Shown here: one piece after another, positions 1-5,876 of the stretch | Numbering within the stretch: the stretch's first letter is position 1 | Layout: each line of letters opens with the position of its first letter | Source of the DNA: an uncultured Clostridia bacterium | GTDB lineage: Bacteria > Bacillota > Clostridia > TANB77 > CAG-508 | Length of the DNA stretch: 6,567 bases | Reading direction: 5' to 3' | Assembly (NCBI GenBank): GCA_948946035.1 | Contig: CARBKU010000071.1 | Span: forward strand, 1 to 6,567 | The notes under the pieces: generated by a model | What the model was told of the DNA's origin: nothing | Databases searched by the model: none | What the model saw: the letters and a program-made list of their open reading frames with translations, nothing else | Program-made: the position numbers and the translations under genes

Positions 1-62
1 GATTAGGAGCTAAAAACTAATGAAAAAATTAAAATAGTACTAAAAGAAAGGAAGAAATATAA

Positions 63-1949
63 ATGAGTGTTAGATTAAGAGATAAGCTTTTTCCAGAAGG
101 AGGAAAGGTACGAATAATATTAAGAAAAATAAACCTATTTATACATGGATTAAGACCTAAAAATATAAAAAAATTATTTTGGTCATTAAAAAACAATGGT
201 TTAAAAAAGACATGGAATATTATAACAAATAATGTACAAAATGGTACTACAGTTACACCATATGAAATTTGGATGAAACTTAATGACCCAACTACTGAGG
301 AATTAGAACAGCAACGAAAAACAGAATTTAAAATTTCTCCTAAAATTAGTATACTAGTTCCAATGTATAATACACCAATAAACTTTTTTGAAGAATTAGT
401 ACAATATCTAATTGACCAAACGTATTCAAATTGGGAACTTTGTTTAGAAGATGGTAGTCCAGAAAAAAATAAAGAAATAGAAAAAATCTGTAAAAAAGAT
501 GAAAGAATAAAATATAACTATACAGGAAAAAACCTAGGAATTGCTGGAAATACTAATGAAGCACTAAAAAATGCAACAGGAGATTATATAGCACTTCTTG
601 ACCATGATGACTTATTACCAATTAATTGTTTATATGAAGTAGTAAAAGCAATTAATGAAGACCCTACTATTGAATTCATTTATACTGATGAAGATAAAAT
701 TACAACAATGGACAAACCAAGATTTGACCCACACTTTAAACCAGACTTTGCGATTGATACATTAAGGTCAAATAACTATATTTGTCATTTTAGTGTATTT
801 AGAAAAGATTTAATGGAAAAATTGGGTGGAGAGAGAAGCAAATATGATGGTGCACAAGATTATGACATAATTATAAGAATGGCAGAAATTGCAAAAAATA
901 TAAAACACATTCCAAAAATTTTATACCATTGGAGAGTTCATAAATTGTCTACTGCAAAAGCAGGAGGAAATGCAAAACCATATGCTTTTGAAGCAGGAAT
1001 ATCAGTTTTACAAGATCACTTAAAAAGAGTTGGACTAGAAGGAGAAGTAACACATGGTTCAACACTTGGTACTTATAAAATAGATTATAAAGTAAATGGA
1101 AATCCTAAAATTACAATATTAATTCCAAACTATAATGAAGCAAAAACACTAAAAAAATGTGTAGATTCTGTTTTAAAATTAACAACTTATGAAAATTACG
1201 AAATAGTAATTATAGAAAACAATAGTACAGAACAATCTATTTTCGATTATTATAAGGAAATAGAAAAAGAAGATAAAGTTAAAGTTATATATTATCCTGA
1301 TAAAGGTTATAATTATGCTAGAATTATAAATTATGGAATAAAAAATACTGATGGAGAATATATAGTTCAATTAAATAATGATACTGAATTGTTAACACCA
1401 GATTGGCTAGAAAAAATGTTAGGTATGAACCAAAGAGAAGATGTTGGTGCTGTAGGAGTTAAAATGTATTACCCTGATGAAACAATACAACATGCTGGAG
1501 CTATAATTGGAGTTTATGGTGTTGCAGGTCATGTGTTTAAGGGACTTTATAAAACAGCACATGGATACTTTGCTAGAGAAAGTCATATTCAAAATTTAAG
1601 TGCTGTTACTGCTGCTTGTATGATGGCTAAAAGGTCTGTATATGAAGAAGTTGATTTTATGGATGAGAATTTTGCAGTTGCTTTTAATGATATTGATTTT
1701 TGTTTAAAGGTTATTAAATCTGGTAAATTGATTATTTATAATCCTTTTGTAGAGTTGATTCATTATGAATCAAAGTCAAGAGGTGCTGAAGATACTCCTG
1801 AAAAACAAAAACGTTTCCAAGGTGAAATTGATTTGTTTTATGAGAAGTGGGGAGATTATAAGAAAAAAGGAGACCCATATTATAATATTAATTTAAGGAT
1901 TGATTCTGACCAATATGAGATTAAACAAGAAAAGGTCATACTTGATTAA
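63..1949 (+). CDS. Tandem two-domain GT2 glycosyltransferase (polysaccharide backbone synthesis)
   Basis: Seen: a 628-residue protein with two GT-A/GT2 domains. Domain 1 (about residues 93-300) opens with KISILVPMYNTP, carries an EDGSP nucleotide-binding motif (129-133) and a DHDD metal-binding motif (180-183), and ends near LYHWRVHKLSTA (288-299). Domain 2 (about 348-570) opens with KITILIPNYNEA, has LNNDT (437-441) as its DXD-like motif, then FNDIDFCLK (541-549) and HYES (567-570). The first ~90 residues are basic and contain no clear signal peptide, so the enzyme probably acts at the cytoplasmic face of the membrane. The start is supported by AAAGGAAG at 47-54, about 8 nt before the ATG. 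Family knowledge: this architecture is common in O-antigen, rhamnan and capsule clusters, where each domain can add a different sugar or linkage. Donor and acceptor cannot be read from sequence. Third codon positions drift from A-rich to T-rich after about 1440. No strong terminator follows the stop. Confidence 0.93.
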   Translation: MSVRLRDKLFPEGGKVRIILRKINLFIHGLRPKNIKKLFWSLKNNGLKKTWNIITNNVQNGTTVTPYEIWMKLNDPTTEELEQQRKTEFKISPKISILVPMYNTPINFFEELVQYLIDQTYSNWELCLEDGSPEKNKEIEKICKKDERIKYNYTGKNLGIAGNTNEALKNATGDYIALLDHDDLLPINCLYEVVKAINEDPTIEFIYTDEDKITTMDKPRFDPHFKPDFAIDTLRSNNYICHFSVFRKDLMEKLGGERSKYDGAQDYDIIIRMAEIAKNIKHIPKILYHWRVHKLSTAKAGGNAKPYAFEAGISVLQDHLKRVGLEGEVTHGSTLGTYKIDYKVNGNPKITILIPNYNEAKTLKKCVDSVLKLTTYENYEIVIIENNSTEQSIFDYYKEIEKEDKVKVIYYPDKGYNYARIINYGIKNTDGEYIVQLNNDTELLTPDWLEKMLGMNQREDVGAVGVKMYYPDETIQHAGAIIGVYGVAGHVFKGLYKTAHGYFARESHIQNLSAVTAACMMAKRSVYEEVDFMDENFAVAFNDIDFCLKVIKSGKLIIYNPFVELIHYESKSRGAEDTPEKQKRFQGEIDLFYEKWGDYKKKGDPYYNINLRIDSDQYEIKQEKVILD

Positions 1950-2031
1950 ATGAGTTTTATTTTTAAATTTGTAATTGATAATTTTATATTTAGTAAATTT
2001 GTGATGTATGATTAGGTTTTCTGTGTGTTGA
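1950..2031. other. AT-rich gap between the tandem glycosyltransferase gene and element A
   Basis: I see no gene, terminator or convincing promoter here. A 21-codon reading frame starts one base after the upstream stop (1950-2015) but has no ribosome-binding site of its own and a composition like the surrounding non-coding DNA. Short inverted repeats link this gap to the DNA beyond element A: TAGTAAA (1991-1997) pairs with TTTACTA (2178-2184), and ATTAGGTTT (2011-2019) pairs with AAACCTAAT (2250-2258). In DNA this AT-rich such matches may be chance. Confidence 0.5.
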
Positions 2032-2179
2032 CGCTCCCATGATGTTATATATTTTTATTTTTCTCTCTGCCCCATTCTAAAAATTCTAACGAAAAGTTTG
2101 TAAAACTTTTCGAAGAATTTTTGAACGGTTACCCTGGAGTCGTTCGAAAATAAAAATATATAACATCATTAGCGCTGTT
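2032..2179 (+). repeat. Copy A of a ~148-nt hairpin-rich inverted element (possible structured RNA)
   Basis: Seen: the element starts with CGCTCCC (2032-2038) and ends with GCGCTGTT (2172-2179). A perfect 23-bp closing stem joins 2039-2061 to 2147-2169. Outside it, CGCT (2032-2035) can pair with AGCG (2171-2174), leaving CCC bulged. Inside are a short pyrimidine linker and GCCCCATTCT (2069-2078), then hairpin 1: stem 2079-2087/2114-2122, a small internal loop, stem 2091-2099/2103-2111, loop GTA. Hairpin 2 follows: 2123-2130 pairs with 2138-2145 around loop ACCCTGG, including wobbles G2128-T2140 and T2129-G2139. T2062-G2146 is a further wobble at the base of the closing stem. The core 2069-2144 matches copy B on the opposite strand at about 68 of 76 positions. 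Inference: a structured RNA read on +, or a small mobile element with structured ends. I do not recognise a known family. No clear promoter is visible. Confidence 0.85.
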
Positions 2180-2391
2180 TACTACTAGTTTGAATTTTGA
2201 AAATATAATTTCAATTTAATATAGAAAAATATAAATTAAGATTTTAGTGAAACCTAATTTGTAAATAAAGTTAAAACTACTAAATTGTGTACAATTTAAA
2301 ACTAATAATTAATAACAAATATATATTAGTAAAACATCTATTATTATAAAATCTAAAAAGTTAGAAAATTACAATAAAAATAAAAACTTCG
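2180..2391. other. Gene-free AT-rich spacer between the two inverted elements
   Basis: About 210 bp with stops in all frames and no recognisable gene. It contains a possible weak sigma-A-like promoter on +, TTGAAA (2197-2202), a 17-nt spacer, then TATAGA (2220-2225), but in DNA this AT-rich such matches are expected by chance. It also holds the palindrome at 2281-2298, listed separately. If the two flanking elements recombine with each other, this is the segment that would be inverted. Confidence 0.6.
2281..2298. repeat. 18-bp palindrome, possible operator
   Basis: TAAATTGT and ACAATTTA are perfect 8-nt inverted arms around a 2-nt centre (GT). It lies in the middle of the spacer between the two inverted elements. 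A dimeric regulator could bind such a site, but no promoter next to it is convincing and AT-rich DNA produces short palindromes often. Confidence 0.3.
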
Positions 2392-2536
2392 AATAGCGCG
2401 AGAAGGTTTGTATTTATTATTTTTAAACGGTTCCGGGGTAACCGTTCAAAAATTCTTGAAAAGTTTAAAAAACTTTTCTATAGAATTTTTAGAATGGGGC
2501 AAGTGCAAAAATAATAAATACAAACCTTTGGGAGCG
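2392..2536 (-). repeat. Copy B of the hairpin-rich element, opposite orientation (possible structured RNA)
   Basis: Read on the - strand, it starts with CGCTCCC (2536-2530) and ends with GCGCTATT (2399-2392), the same boundaries as copy A. A perfect 22-bp closing stem joins 2507-2528 to 2403-2424. Its sequence differs from copy A at 8 of 22 aligned columns, and each change is matched on the opposite arm. Inside, GCCCCATTCT (2500-2491) is identical to copy A. Hairpin 1 uses 2482-2490/2448-2456 and 2470-2478/2458-2466. Hairpin 2 uses 2440-2447/2425-2432 with loop ACCCCGG and one G-T wobble (2447-2425) in - orientation. It ends about 65 nt before the start of the membrane-protein gene and points away from it. 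A TATACT box lies just before it on the - strand, but no -35 partner is convincing. Confidence 0.85.
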
Positions 2537-2600
2537 AGTAGAGTATAAAAGTAAAAAATATTATAAAATTTAAAATCTGAGCGAAAGGAATTCCAAAAGA

Positions 2601-4703
2601 ATGAAGGAAAAAATAAAAACAATAACAAATAATAAAATTGTAAAAGCAATTATATTATTAGCAATCCCAATAATCATTGAGATATTAACCTTTAGCAAAA
2701 TAGAAATAAACAAAGCATCAATAATAAGAATGGGAGCAATATATGCAATATACGCATTAGCAATAATATATACAATACTAAACAAATACAATACACAGAT
2801 AAAAAAAATATCAGAAAAACTATTAAAATATAGATATCCCATAGCACTAATAATATTAACACTATTAGTAATATGTAAAATAAACTTTTCCTCATTAGAC
2901 ATGTGGTGTTCATTCTTAGGAGAGCCAGAATACAGAAGCACAATATTTGGAAAAGAAAAATCCATACGTTCAGATGAATGGCTAGTAACATCAATGATAA
3001 ATTTAGGGCAAACCAAAAACGAAGAAGGGCTAAAAATATACAACGAAAATATAGCAAGTGGAAACTGTAACATGATAATGACAGCAGCGCCAGTATGGGA
3101 CATAACATCAATAGCAAAACCATTTAACTGGGGATACTTATTATTTGGAACAGAATATGGATTCTCATTTTGGTGGTGTCTAAAAATAATAGCATTAATA
3201 ATGGTATCATTAGAACTAGTATTAAAAATAACCAAAAAAGACAAAATATTATCAATAGCAGGAGCAATTATATTAGCATTAGCACCAACAATGATGTGGT
3301 GGTTAAGTACAGCAGTTGTAGAAGGATATATTTTAGGGCTAGCAGTTGTAGTACTATTTGGATATTACATGGAAAATTTAGATTGGAAAATCTGGAAAAA
3401 GTTATTAATAGCATTAGGAATGATAATTACAATTCCAGGATTTGCATTTACACTATATCCAGCATTTCAAGTACCATTTGCATTTTTAATGGCAATTTTT
3501 ATGATAAATGATTTTATAAAACATAGAAAAGAACTAAAAAAATCTGATTACCTAATAATGGGAGGAACCATCACAATTATTTTAGCACTAATAGCAAGGT
3601 TTATACTAGTATCATGGGAAGACATAAAAGTAATGATGGGAACAGTATATCCTGGAAGCAGATTTGAAACAGGTGGAGATTACACAATAAATAACTTCAT
3701 ATCATATTTTGTTTGTTTATTCTTGCCTTATACAGACAAAATTATAAACCCATGTGAGCCAGCAGCAAACATCTATCCATTTATAGGGCTAGCAATACTA
3801 ATAATAGCATATATTAAAAATTATAAAAAAGATGAGGATAACAACAAAGGATTACTACTTGCACTTATCATTTTGTATGCATTTTTCTTAATCTGGGAAT
3901 TTATAGGAGTAGGAAAAATAATAGCAAAAATTACATTTATGTATTTTTCAACAACCAAAAGAACAAATTTAGTAACTGGATTAATAGGAACAATATTAGC
4001 AATAATGTTACTAAAAAAATTTGAAAACAAATCACCATTAACAAAAAAACAAGCAATAATAACATCTTTAATAATATCAATATTATCTATAACATTAGCA
4101 AAATCATCACAATATTCTGATTTTTTTACAGCAATAAAATTAGAAATTTTAGCAATAATGATGTATGCAATAACTTACTTCCTAATAACAGGAAACAAAA
4201 AAGCATGGTGTTACACAATGTGTATAATTGCAATAATTGCAGGAATTACAGTAAATCCAATAGTATCAGGAACAAAAGTAATATATAAAACAGAAATATC
4301 AAAAGAAATAAGAAAAATAAAAGAAGAAGAAAAAGATGCAATATGGATTGGAAGACATAACCTAAATGGTCAATATCTAATTGCCAATGGAGTCAACTGT
4401 ATTAGTGGAGTTAACACATATCCAAACTTTGACTGGTTAAAAATAGTAGATCCAGAAGGAAAATATAACGAAGTATATAATCGTTTTGCACACATAAACA
4501 TCATCTTAAGTAACAAAACAGAATTCAGACTACTTGGACAAGACATATATGAGGCAGAACTAACATATCAAAACTTAAAAGACTTAAAAGTAAAATACTA
4601 TTTTACAAACACAGAATTAACAGAAGAAATGAAAAAAGAATTCCATATAACAGACAAATATATAGTAAAAGAAAAAAATCAATTTATTTATGAAATTAAT
4701 TAG
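2601..4703 (+). CDS. Polytopic membrane protein, probable GT-C-like glycosyltransferase
   Basis: Seen: 700 residues with roughly 13-16 hydrophobic segments (for example 13-31, 42-60, 79-94, 190-208, 216-236, 266-303, 316-338, 392-404, 417-434, 454-470, 483-500, 512-529, 536-551) and a more polar C-terminal part (about 556-700). A long loop after the third segment carries RSDEW (123-127) and APVWD (163-167), followed by KPFNWGYLLFG (173-183). An acidic motif in an early external loop, many membrane passes and a C-terminal soluble domain are the usual layout of GT-C enzymes, which use polyprenyl-phosphate sugars outside the membrane. I believe it belongs to a family of uncharacterised membrane proteins found in glycan loci (DUF7657-like), recalled rather than searched. 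AAAGGA (2584-2589) precedes the ATG by 11 nt. Codons end almost only in A or C, unlike the downstream GT2 gene. The neighbouring polyprenyl-phosphate sugar synthase and DUF2304 genes support a sugar-transfer role. A flippase or polymerase remains possible. Confidence 0.85.
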   Translation: MKEKIKTITNNKIVKAIILLAIPIIIEILTFSKIEINKASIIRMGAIYAIYALAIIYTILNKYNTQIKKISEKLLKYRYPIALIILTLLVICKINFSSLDMWCSFLGEPEYRSTIFGKEKSIRSDEWLVTSMINLGQTKNEEGLKIYNENIASGNCNMIMTAAPVWDITSIAKPFNWGYLLFGTEYGFSFWWCLKIIALIMVSLELVLKITKKDKILSIAGAIILALAPTMMWWLSTAVVEGYILGLAVVVLFGYYMENLDWKIWKKLLIALGMIITIPGFAFTLYPAFQVPFAFLMAIFMINDFIKHRKELKKSDYLIMGGTITIILALIARFILVSWEDIKVMMGTVYPGSRFETGGDYTINNFISYFVCLFLPYTDKIINPCEPAANIYPFIGLAILIIAYIKNYKKDEDNNKGLLLALIILYAFFLIWEFIGVGKIIAKITFMYFSTTKRTNLVTGLIGTILAIMLLKKFENKSPLTKKQAIITSLIISILSITLAKSSQYSDFFTAIKLEILAIMMYAITYFLITGNKKAWCYTMCIIAIIAGITVNPIVSGTKVIYKTEISKEIRKIKEEEKDAIWIGRHNLNGQYLIANGVNCISGVNTYPNFDWLKIVDPEGKYNEVYNRFAHINIILSNKTEFRLLGQDIYEAELTYQNLKDLKVKYYFTNTELTEEMKKEFHITDKYIVKEKNQFIYEIN

Positions 4704-4734
4704 ATGATTTTGGGGACAGAGGAAAAAATCATCT
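4702..4734 (+). terminator. AT-rich hairpin at the end of the membrane-protein gene (terminator-like or REP-like)
   Basis: AGATGATTTT (4702-4711), which starts inside the TAG stop codon, pairs perfectly over 10 bp with AAAATCATCT (4725-4734). The loop carries GGGGACAGAGG. The stem is AT-rich and no long T-run follows, so it is a poor intrinsic terminator. The GGGGACAG loop resembles repeats I associate with REP/RAYT-type elements, from memory only. The downstream arm can instead pair with 4781-4791. Confidence 0.4.
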
Positions 4735-4797
4735 TAAAATAAAAACGAAAAAATTTTATTGTGCGTAATGTAAAAAAGGAAAGATGATTTTAATCAT
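4725..4797 (+). promoter_or_regulatory. Alternative pairing region ahead of the GT2 ribosome-binding site
   Basis: AAAATCATCTT (4725-4735) pairs over 11 bp with AAGATGATTTT (4781-4791), competing with the 4702-4734 hairpin for the same arm. A third fold, ATGATT (4784-4789) with AATCAT (4792-4797), ends 3 nt before the AAGGAG ribosome-binding site at 4801-4806. Mutually exclusive folds of this kind can tune readthrough or translation between the membrane-protein gene and the GT2 gene. They could equally be remains of a duplicated repeat arm. No ligand-binding core is visible in the 45 nt between the arms. Confidence 0.3.
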
Positions 4798-4812
4798 GAT
4801 AAGGAGAAAAAA

Positions 4813-5508
4813 ATGGGCAAAAAGGTTTTAATTATAGTACCAGCATATAATGAAGAATTAAATATTGAAAAAACAATTAAAGATTTAACTAGCAAAACTG
4901 ATTATGATTATTTAATTATTAATGATTGTTCTAAAGATAATACAAAAGAAGTTTGTGAGAAAAATGGATTTAATATATTATCTTTGCCAATTAATTATGG
5001 ATTAACAAGCGGAATACAAGTTGGCATGAAATATTCATATGAAAATGGATATGATATAGTAATTCAATTCGATGGAGATGGGCAACATGAGGCTAAATAT
5101 TTGAAAGATTTGGTTAAAGAAATTGAAAATGATAATTGTAATATAGCTATAGGGTCTAGGTTTGTAACTAAGAAGAAACCCAAAAGTATGAGAATGCTTG
5201 GAAGTAGATTATTAACAGTTGCAATAAAAATTACAACTGGTAAAACTATAAAAGACCCTACTTCTGGTATGAGAGCATTTGATAAAAAGGCAATTGAAGA
5301 ATTTGTAAAAAATAATAGTTTAACTCCAGAACCTGACACATTGGTATATATGCTAAAAAAGAAAATGAAAATAAAAGAAGTACAAGTAGAAATGAAAGAA
5401 AGAGAATTTGGAGAAAGTTATTTAAATCCAATAAAATCAGCACAGTATATGATAAATATGTTTTTTTCAATTTTATTTATACGAGCAATAACTAGAAAAA
5501 ATAAATAA
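4813..5508 (+). CDS. GT2 glycosyltransferase, polyprenyl-phosphate sugar synthase-like (GacI/DPM1-like)
   Basis: Seen: 231 residues. The GT2 fold opens with KVLIIVPAYNEE (4-15), has NDCSKD (37-42), the metal-binding DGDGQH (87-92), GSRF (114-117) and DPTSGMRAF (148-156), all typical of dolichol/undecaprenyl-phosphate mannosyl-, glucosyl- or GlcNAc-transferases. The C-terminus (about 207-225) is hydrophobic or amphipathic and ends in basic residues, suggesting membrane contact without the two C-terminal helices of GtrB-type enzymes. Family knowledge: such enzymes move a sugar from a nucleotide donor to undecaprenyl phosphate on the cytoplasmic side, and the lipid-linked sugar then feeds a GT-C enzyme. 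The start is supported by AAGGAG at 4801-4806, 6 nt before the ATG. The DUF2304 gene follows after 17 nt, a pairing also seen in the GacI-GacJ module. The sugar is not predictable. Confidence 0.92.
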   Translation: MGKKVLIIVPAYNEELNIEKTIKDLTSKTDYDYLIINDCSKDNTKEVCEKNGFNILSLPINYGLTSGIQVGMKYSYENGYDIVIQFDGDGQHEAKYLKDLVKEIENDNCNIAIGSRFVTKKKPKSMRMLGSRLLTVAIKITTGKTIKDPTSGMRAFDKKAIEEFVKNNSLTPEPDTLVYMLKKKMKIKEVQVEMKEREFGESYLNPIKSAQYMINMFFSILFIRAITRKNK

Positions 5509-5525
5509 AAATGGGGGAAAATTAA

Positions 5526-5861
5526 ATGACACTTACACTAAGAATTGTATTAATAATATGTTCTATAATATCATTTTTATTATGTGTTACAAAAATAAAA
5601 CAAGCAAAATTAAAAGTAGAAAATTCTGTTACATGGATGATAGGAAGTATAGTATTAATAGTAATGAGCATATTTTCAAATGTAGTAGAATGGATATCAT
5701 ACAAACTGGGATTTATGGCACCAGTTAATTTTGTATTTTTAATAATAATAGGATTTTTATTAATTCAAACTTTTATTGATAATATAAGAATATCAACATT
5801 AAATGAGAAAATCAAAGATTTAAACCATTACATAGCATTAAAAGAAAAGAATGTTAAGTAA
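5526..5861 (+). CDS. DUF2304-type small membrane protein (GacJ-like partner of the GT2 enzyme)
   Basis: Seen: 111 residues with three predicted membrane helices (about 5-21, 35-52, 67-84), a tryptophan in the second helix region (W37), a GF-containing turn before helix 3 (62-63), and a basic/acidic, possibly coiled-coil tail (about 85-106). Length and layout fit DUF2304. Family knowledge: the comparable small protein GacJ of Streptococcus pyogenes associates with the GT2 enzyme GacI and raises its activity; I believe it is of this type. It lies 17 nt after the GT2 gene and 15 nt before the next, so cotranscription is likely. GGGGGAAAA (5513-5521) ahead of the ATG is a weak, G-rich ribosome-binding site. 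It probably has no enzymatic activity of its own. Confidence 0.85.
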   Translation: MTLTLRIVLIICSIISFLLCVTKIKQAKLKVENSVTWMIGSIVLIVMSIFSNVVEWISYKLGFMAPVNFVFLIIIGFLLIQTFIDNIRISTLNEKIKDLNHYIALKEKNVK

Positions 5862-5876
5862 TATATGGAGGAAAAA

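Noticed and set aside
1..62. Tail of an upstream gene
   Set aside because: All three + frames reach a stop within the first 20 bases, so at most a few codons of an upstream gene could be present and none can be identified.
1950..2015. 21-codon ORF starting directly after the stop of the tandem GT2 gene
   Set aside because: It has no ribosome-binding site apart from the end of the previous gene, a phenylalanine-rich translation typical of AT-rich non-coding DNA, and no similarity I recognise.
2425..2447. T-box antiterminator or tRNA fragment suggested by GGTTCCGGGGTAACC
   Set aside because: The T-box consensus and tRNA arms are absent. The sequence is explained as hairpin 2 of element B.
2032..2536. 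Retron ncRNA or HEARO/omega-RNA
   Set aside because: The flanking inverted stem and inner hairpins are superficially similar, but there is no reverse transcriptase or TnpB/IscB gene in the window and the core matches no motif I know.
2032..2536. Integron attC sites
   Set aside because: Variable paired arms with conserved ends fit loosely, but the R-box sequences (RYYYAAC/GTTRRRY) are not at the right places and the genes are not cassette-like. The two copies are also inverted rather than tandem.
2032..2536. CRISPR array
   Set aside because: There are only two copies, in opposite orientation, far longer than CRISPR repeats and with no regular spacers.
2570..3244. Long - strand reading frame (224 codons) opposite the membrane-protein gene
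   Set aside because: It lies antisense to a well-supported gene. Its hydrophobic translation mirrors the A-ending codons of the real gene, it has no ribosome-binding site, and it shows no recognisable motif.
3170..3511. + strand frame of 113 codons inside the membrane-protein gene
   Set aside because: Its low-complexity N/S/I-rich translation is what the +1 frame of ATA/ACA-rich codons gives. There is no start signal.
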